Below are positions 40,691-42,381 of a stretch of DNA of 42,381 bases, piece after piece. A model generated the notes under the pieces. The model did not search any database. It saw only the letters and a program-made list of their open reading frames with translations, and was not told the origin of the DNA. The stretch comes from a virus. The stretch is taken from positions 1-42,381 of the IMG/VR virus record IMGVR_UViG_3300036980_001261; one strand, given 5' to 3'. Position 1 is the stretch's first letter; the number at the start of each line of letters is the position of its first letter. The position numbers and the translations under genes are program-made.

Positions 40691-40894
40691 TCAGCCCTCC
40701 CCGTCCCATGGGGCATTATGGTGCAGCACCGCTCCGAAGCGCCACTGCATATGGACGTACTGCGCCTGAATTCCCTGCCAGTAATCAGTTGCGTCGACGA
40801 GCATACGCCGCCGCCGTAAGTTCCAGCTCAGCAAGACCACGCTTAGCATGGTCAACAGCAGACCTATAAGCCCAACTATTAGAAAAATTCTCAT
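40691..40894 (-). CDS. small one-helix membrane protein (holin/spanin candidate)
   Basis: A 67-residue protein. Residues 3-24 are a single strongly hydrophobic segment followed by an Arg-rich stop (RRRR) and a polar tail. A GGAGG lies 13 nt before the ATG, a longer spacing than usual. The first 110 bases overlap the transglycosylase gene. Position beside an endolysin-like gene suggests a holin or spanin subunit, but nothing in the sequence proves lysis function. Confidence 0.5.
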   Translation of the reverse strand: MRIFLIVGLIGLLLTMLSVVLLSWNLRRRRMLVDATDYWQGIQAQYVHMQWRFGAVLHHNAPWDGEG

Positions 40895-41390
40895 AGTTCG
40901 TTTTCAACCTCCTGGTCGCCCCCAGGACCGAGCGGCAGTAGCGCCCGAACGCTGAGGACCTGTCCGTGTTGTAGCCCCGCAGGGCTTCCCTGTCGTCATC
41001 GAACTGAGCCAGCCGCCTTGCGGCGGTGAGCACGTTCCCGAACACGTCGTCAATGGGGTACTTGCCCCGGAAGCATTTGTGGAGGCCCATAGGGAACACA
41101 TACGTCCCCCCGGGGGACTCCCCGGTCCGGAAATCGCCCTCGAACCGCATTACCGCAGCCAGGAGCGCCGGGTCGGCGCCGGTCGCCTCAGCCGCCACCA
41201 GGCACATCCACCAGAGCCGTCTGGGCATCTGGAGGTCACCGACAACCGGTGGGGTTAATTTTTCCTGGTGGAGCTTCATCAAGGTGTCCATCTGGCTCGC
41301 TACGTCCTGCCCCCATATTTTGTCAGGTTGGCATAGTCCAGGGGCCGGGGTTAGGGTTAAAAGCAAACAGCCGATAAGAAGCAGCCTCAC
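40785..41390 (-). CDS. secreted lytic transglycosylase-like endolysin
   Basis: A 201-residue protein with a GTG start. Residues 1-20 form a hydrophobic signal peptide with no clear lipobox. Residues about 60-165 resemble the lysozyme-like SLT fold: an AAEATGADPALLAAVMRFEGDF segment with candidate catalytic Glu84, and an LRGYN motif near residue 140 in place of the usual AYN. The likely role is to cleave peptidoglycan glycan strands during lysis or entry. An export signal would carry it to the periplasm through host Sec. The last 110 bases overlap the next gene, a membrane protein, in another frame, which fits a compact lysis cassette. SLT assignment is by motif only. Confidence 0.65.
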   Translation of the reverse strand: MRLLLIGCLLLTLTPAPGLCQPDKIWGQDVASQMDTLMKLHQEKLTPPVVGDLQMPRRLWWMCLVAAEATGADPALLAAVMRFEGDFRTGESPGGTYVFPMGLHKCFRGKYPIDDVFGNVLTAARRLAQFDDDREALRGYNTDRSSAFGRYCRSVLGATRRLKTNYENFSNSWAYRSAVDHAKRGLAELELTAAAYARRRN

Positions 41391-41434
41391 TCAGGCCGGG
41401 CCATGAGCGCCAACCCCACGTCGAGTTCAATCAT
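41387..41434 (-). CDS. possible 15-codon coupled ORF
   Basis: ATG 41434 overlaps the end of the sigma-like gene and has GGGGAGG 6 nt upstream, one of the best SD sites here. The frame encodes MIELDVGLALMARPE and its TGA overlaps the GTG start of the lytic transglycosylase (GTGA). The transglycosylase itself has a poor SD, so this mini-ORF may exist to couple its translation. The SD could also be chance, because it lies in coding sequence. Confidence 0.3.
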   Translation of the reverse strand: MIELDVGLALMARPE

Positions 41435-42134
41435 TTGCAACCTCCCCTGCTGTCGGTATGAAAGCGTCATCATCGTAATATGTTTTCAGTCCTAAGCTCC
41501 TGGCTGGATGCCTGAGTCTTAAAAGGGCTCTTTTTTCGATTTGCCGGAGCCGTTCTTTGGAACATTTGAGATACACGGCTAACTGGTCGAAGGTGAGCTC
41601 CGGGCCACCGAGCCCAAACCTCAGTCTCAGGACCAGTTCTTCTCTGGTTGTGAGTGTGCCAAGTATTTTATTCAAGTCTTCGCTGAGCATGGGGGCATCG
41701 AAATCCGGCTCATAAGATTCATCGGTCAAGAGCTTCATTTCCCTGGCTTCCTGGAGAGACAGTAGCTGCACCGAGTTCATGTCCCGGGATATATCTTTGG
41801 GAAGTTTAAGGTCATAAAGGCTTTTAGGAAAGAGGTCTTCAACCAGCCGCCCAAGGGCCTCGGCAATCTTCACGGCTGACCGATTATAATAGGTCCCCTC
41901 GACATTAACCCCGTGCCCTGACCCACGTCCTGAACCCTTTCCTATCCCCTTGTTTTTAGGGAACGGGCTCTTGGAAAGGTTTATCAGTCCATAAAAGACA
42001 TTGGCGTTTGTGCCAATGGCCTTCATGACAGCCGAAAGGCTGATGTCTGGTCCGAAGGTGTTATCAATGGCATCGAGTAGCCTGGCATTCTTAAATTTAA
42101 GGAAGACCCGGAGGTCTTTAGTGCATTCGCTCAT
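41427..42134 (-). CDS. XRE-like / sigma-70 region 4 DNA-binding protein
   Basis: A 235-residue probable transcription regulator. ATG 42134 is chosen over an upstream in-frame start at 42194 because it has GGAG 5 nt upstream and overlaps the preceding stop as ATGA. Residues about 155-213 match sigma-70 region 4: an LTTREELVLRLRFGL-type stretch, a recognition helix with CSKERLRQIEKRAL, then the conserved RHPARS ending. Residues about 15-105 resemble an XRE-type HTH, ending in an IAEALG...EDLFP pattern common in Cro/CI relatives, interrupted by a Gly-rich loop at about 63-75. Sigma regions 2 and 3 are absent, so it is not a complete sigma factor. It may redirect or modulate host RNA polymerase at phage promoters (inference). 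Confidence 0.75.
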   Translation of the reverse strand: MSECTKDLRVFLKFKNARLLDAIDNTFGPDISLSAVMKAIGTNANVFYGLINLSKSPFPKNKGIGKGSGRGSGHGVNVEGTYYNRSAVKIAEALGRLVEDLFPKSLYDLKLPKDISRDMNSVQLLSLQEAREMKLLTDESYEPDFDAPMLSEDLNKILGTLTTREELVLRLRFGLGGPELTFDQLAVYLKCSKERLRQIEKRALLRLRHPARSLGLKTYYDDDAFIPTAGEVAND

Positions 42135-42334
42135 CGCCGCTCCATTAAGGAAACACTGTTGAAAGGGCCATAGGTCGGAAGACAAGAGCTGCAAATCCCC
42201 ACCTCCAGGACCCCGAGGTCGCCAAACTGCCGGCTCACCAGGAAGGTCGCCGGTACATCGCCGCCGTTAAGGCGGTGCCAATAGCAGTGGCCCTTGTGGA
42301 CGGACAAGCGGGCCATTTCTTTGGTCATGCTCAT
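42131..42334 (-). CDS. small Cys/His protein, function unknown
   Basis: A 67-residue protein starting at ATG 42334, with an AAGGAG element about 10 nt upstream and ATGA overlap with the partial gene before it. It carries H-x2-H-C-x2-H near residues 13-20 and a C-x2-C pair at residues 48-51, so it may bind a metal. Its TGA overlaps the ATG of the sigma-like gene (42134), indicating translational coupling. No family is recognised. Confidence 0.5.
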   Translation of the reverse strand: MSMTKEMARLSVHKGHCYWHRLNGGDVPATFLVSRQFGDLGVLEVGICSSCLPTYGPFNSVSLMERR

Positions 42335-42381
42335 ATCGTTAAGCTCCTTGCGGGAACCAATGATATTTCAAAGGTGGTAGC
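42331..42381 (-). CDS. 3' end of an upstream gene (partial)
   Basis: The minus strand is open from the right window edge for 16 codons and ends with TGA at 42333-42331. That stop overlaps the ATG of the next gene as ATGA, the coupling arrangement seen repeatedly in this cluster. This suggests the tail of a real upstream gene. Too little is visible to name it. Confidence 0.4.
   Translation of the reverse strand, partial: ATTFEISLVPARSLTI

Noticed and set aside
1-42381. tRNA genes, CRISPR arrays, insertion sequences, integrase or attachment sites
   Set aside because: None seen while reading; no cloverleaf-like set, regularly spaced repeats, transposase or integrase motifs were found.

Overview
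This window is part of a tailed bacteriophage (or prophage) genome. It is G+C-rich and almost fully coding, with short, overlapping genes and strong Shine-Dalgarno (SD) sites. Terminase, portal, scaffold-like, capsid, adaptor and nozzle-like genes follow one another on the minus strand. No tape-measure, sheath or tail-tube gene is recognisable, which points to a short-tailed (podovirus-like) virion. No integrase, tRNA, CRISPR array or insertion sequence was seen. The host cannot be named: SD usage and ATG/GTG/TTG starts only say it is bacterial.

Layout, right to left. (1) 42381-38439, minus: an accessory/early-type cluster. It holds an XRE-like + sigma-70 region 4 protein, a secreted lytic transglycosylase next to a one-helix membrane protein (possible lysis genes), several Cys-rich small proteins, a PD-(D/E)XK-like nuclease and an S-adenosylmethionine decarboxylase. 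It ends at a hairpin/T-tract terminator (38336-38375). (2) 36153-38287, plus: a small regulatory block (AbrB-like, XRE-type HTH, small and membrane proteins). It contains a 249-bp non-coding segment (37204-37452) with direct repeats, inverted repeats and a possible 9-codon leader ORF. (3) 36028-36110: a divergent control region. A perfect 10-bp inverted repeat carries TTGCAA -35-like boxes for both directions. (4) 36027-1, minus: a ~36-kb late operon. It runs terminase, portal, scaffold-like, major capsid, adaptor, nozzle-like protein, a set of shuffled surface/fibre proteins (LamG domains, repeat proteins and a complete subtilisin-like protease), a YkgJ-type Cys-cluster protein, two long coiled-coil proteins and a small MerR/excisionase-like HTH. 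It ends with two very large, probably ejected, virion proteins.

The last gene (4845 to beyond base 1, at least 1615 codons) is a giant 'polyvalent' protein. It has a hydrophobic N-terminal region, low-complexity linkers and an N6-adenine-methyltransferase-like domain. Inside one Gly/Pro-rich linker a second gene (848-369) is encoded in another frame, preceded by a perfect SD sequence; this apparent overprinted gene is the most unusual observation in the window. Other notable points are the virion-operon subtilase, the phage AdoMet decarboxylase, the divergent palindromic promoter with a possibly leaderless terminase mRNA, and the structured non-coding segment.
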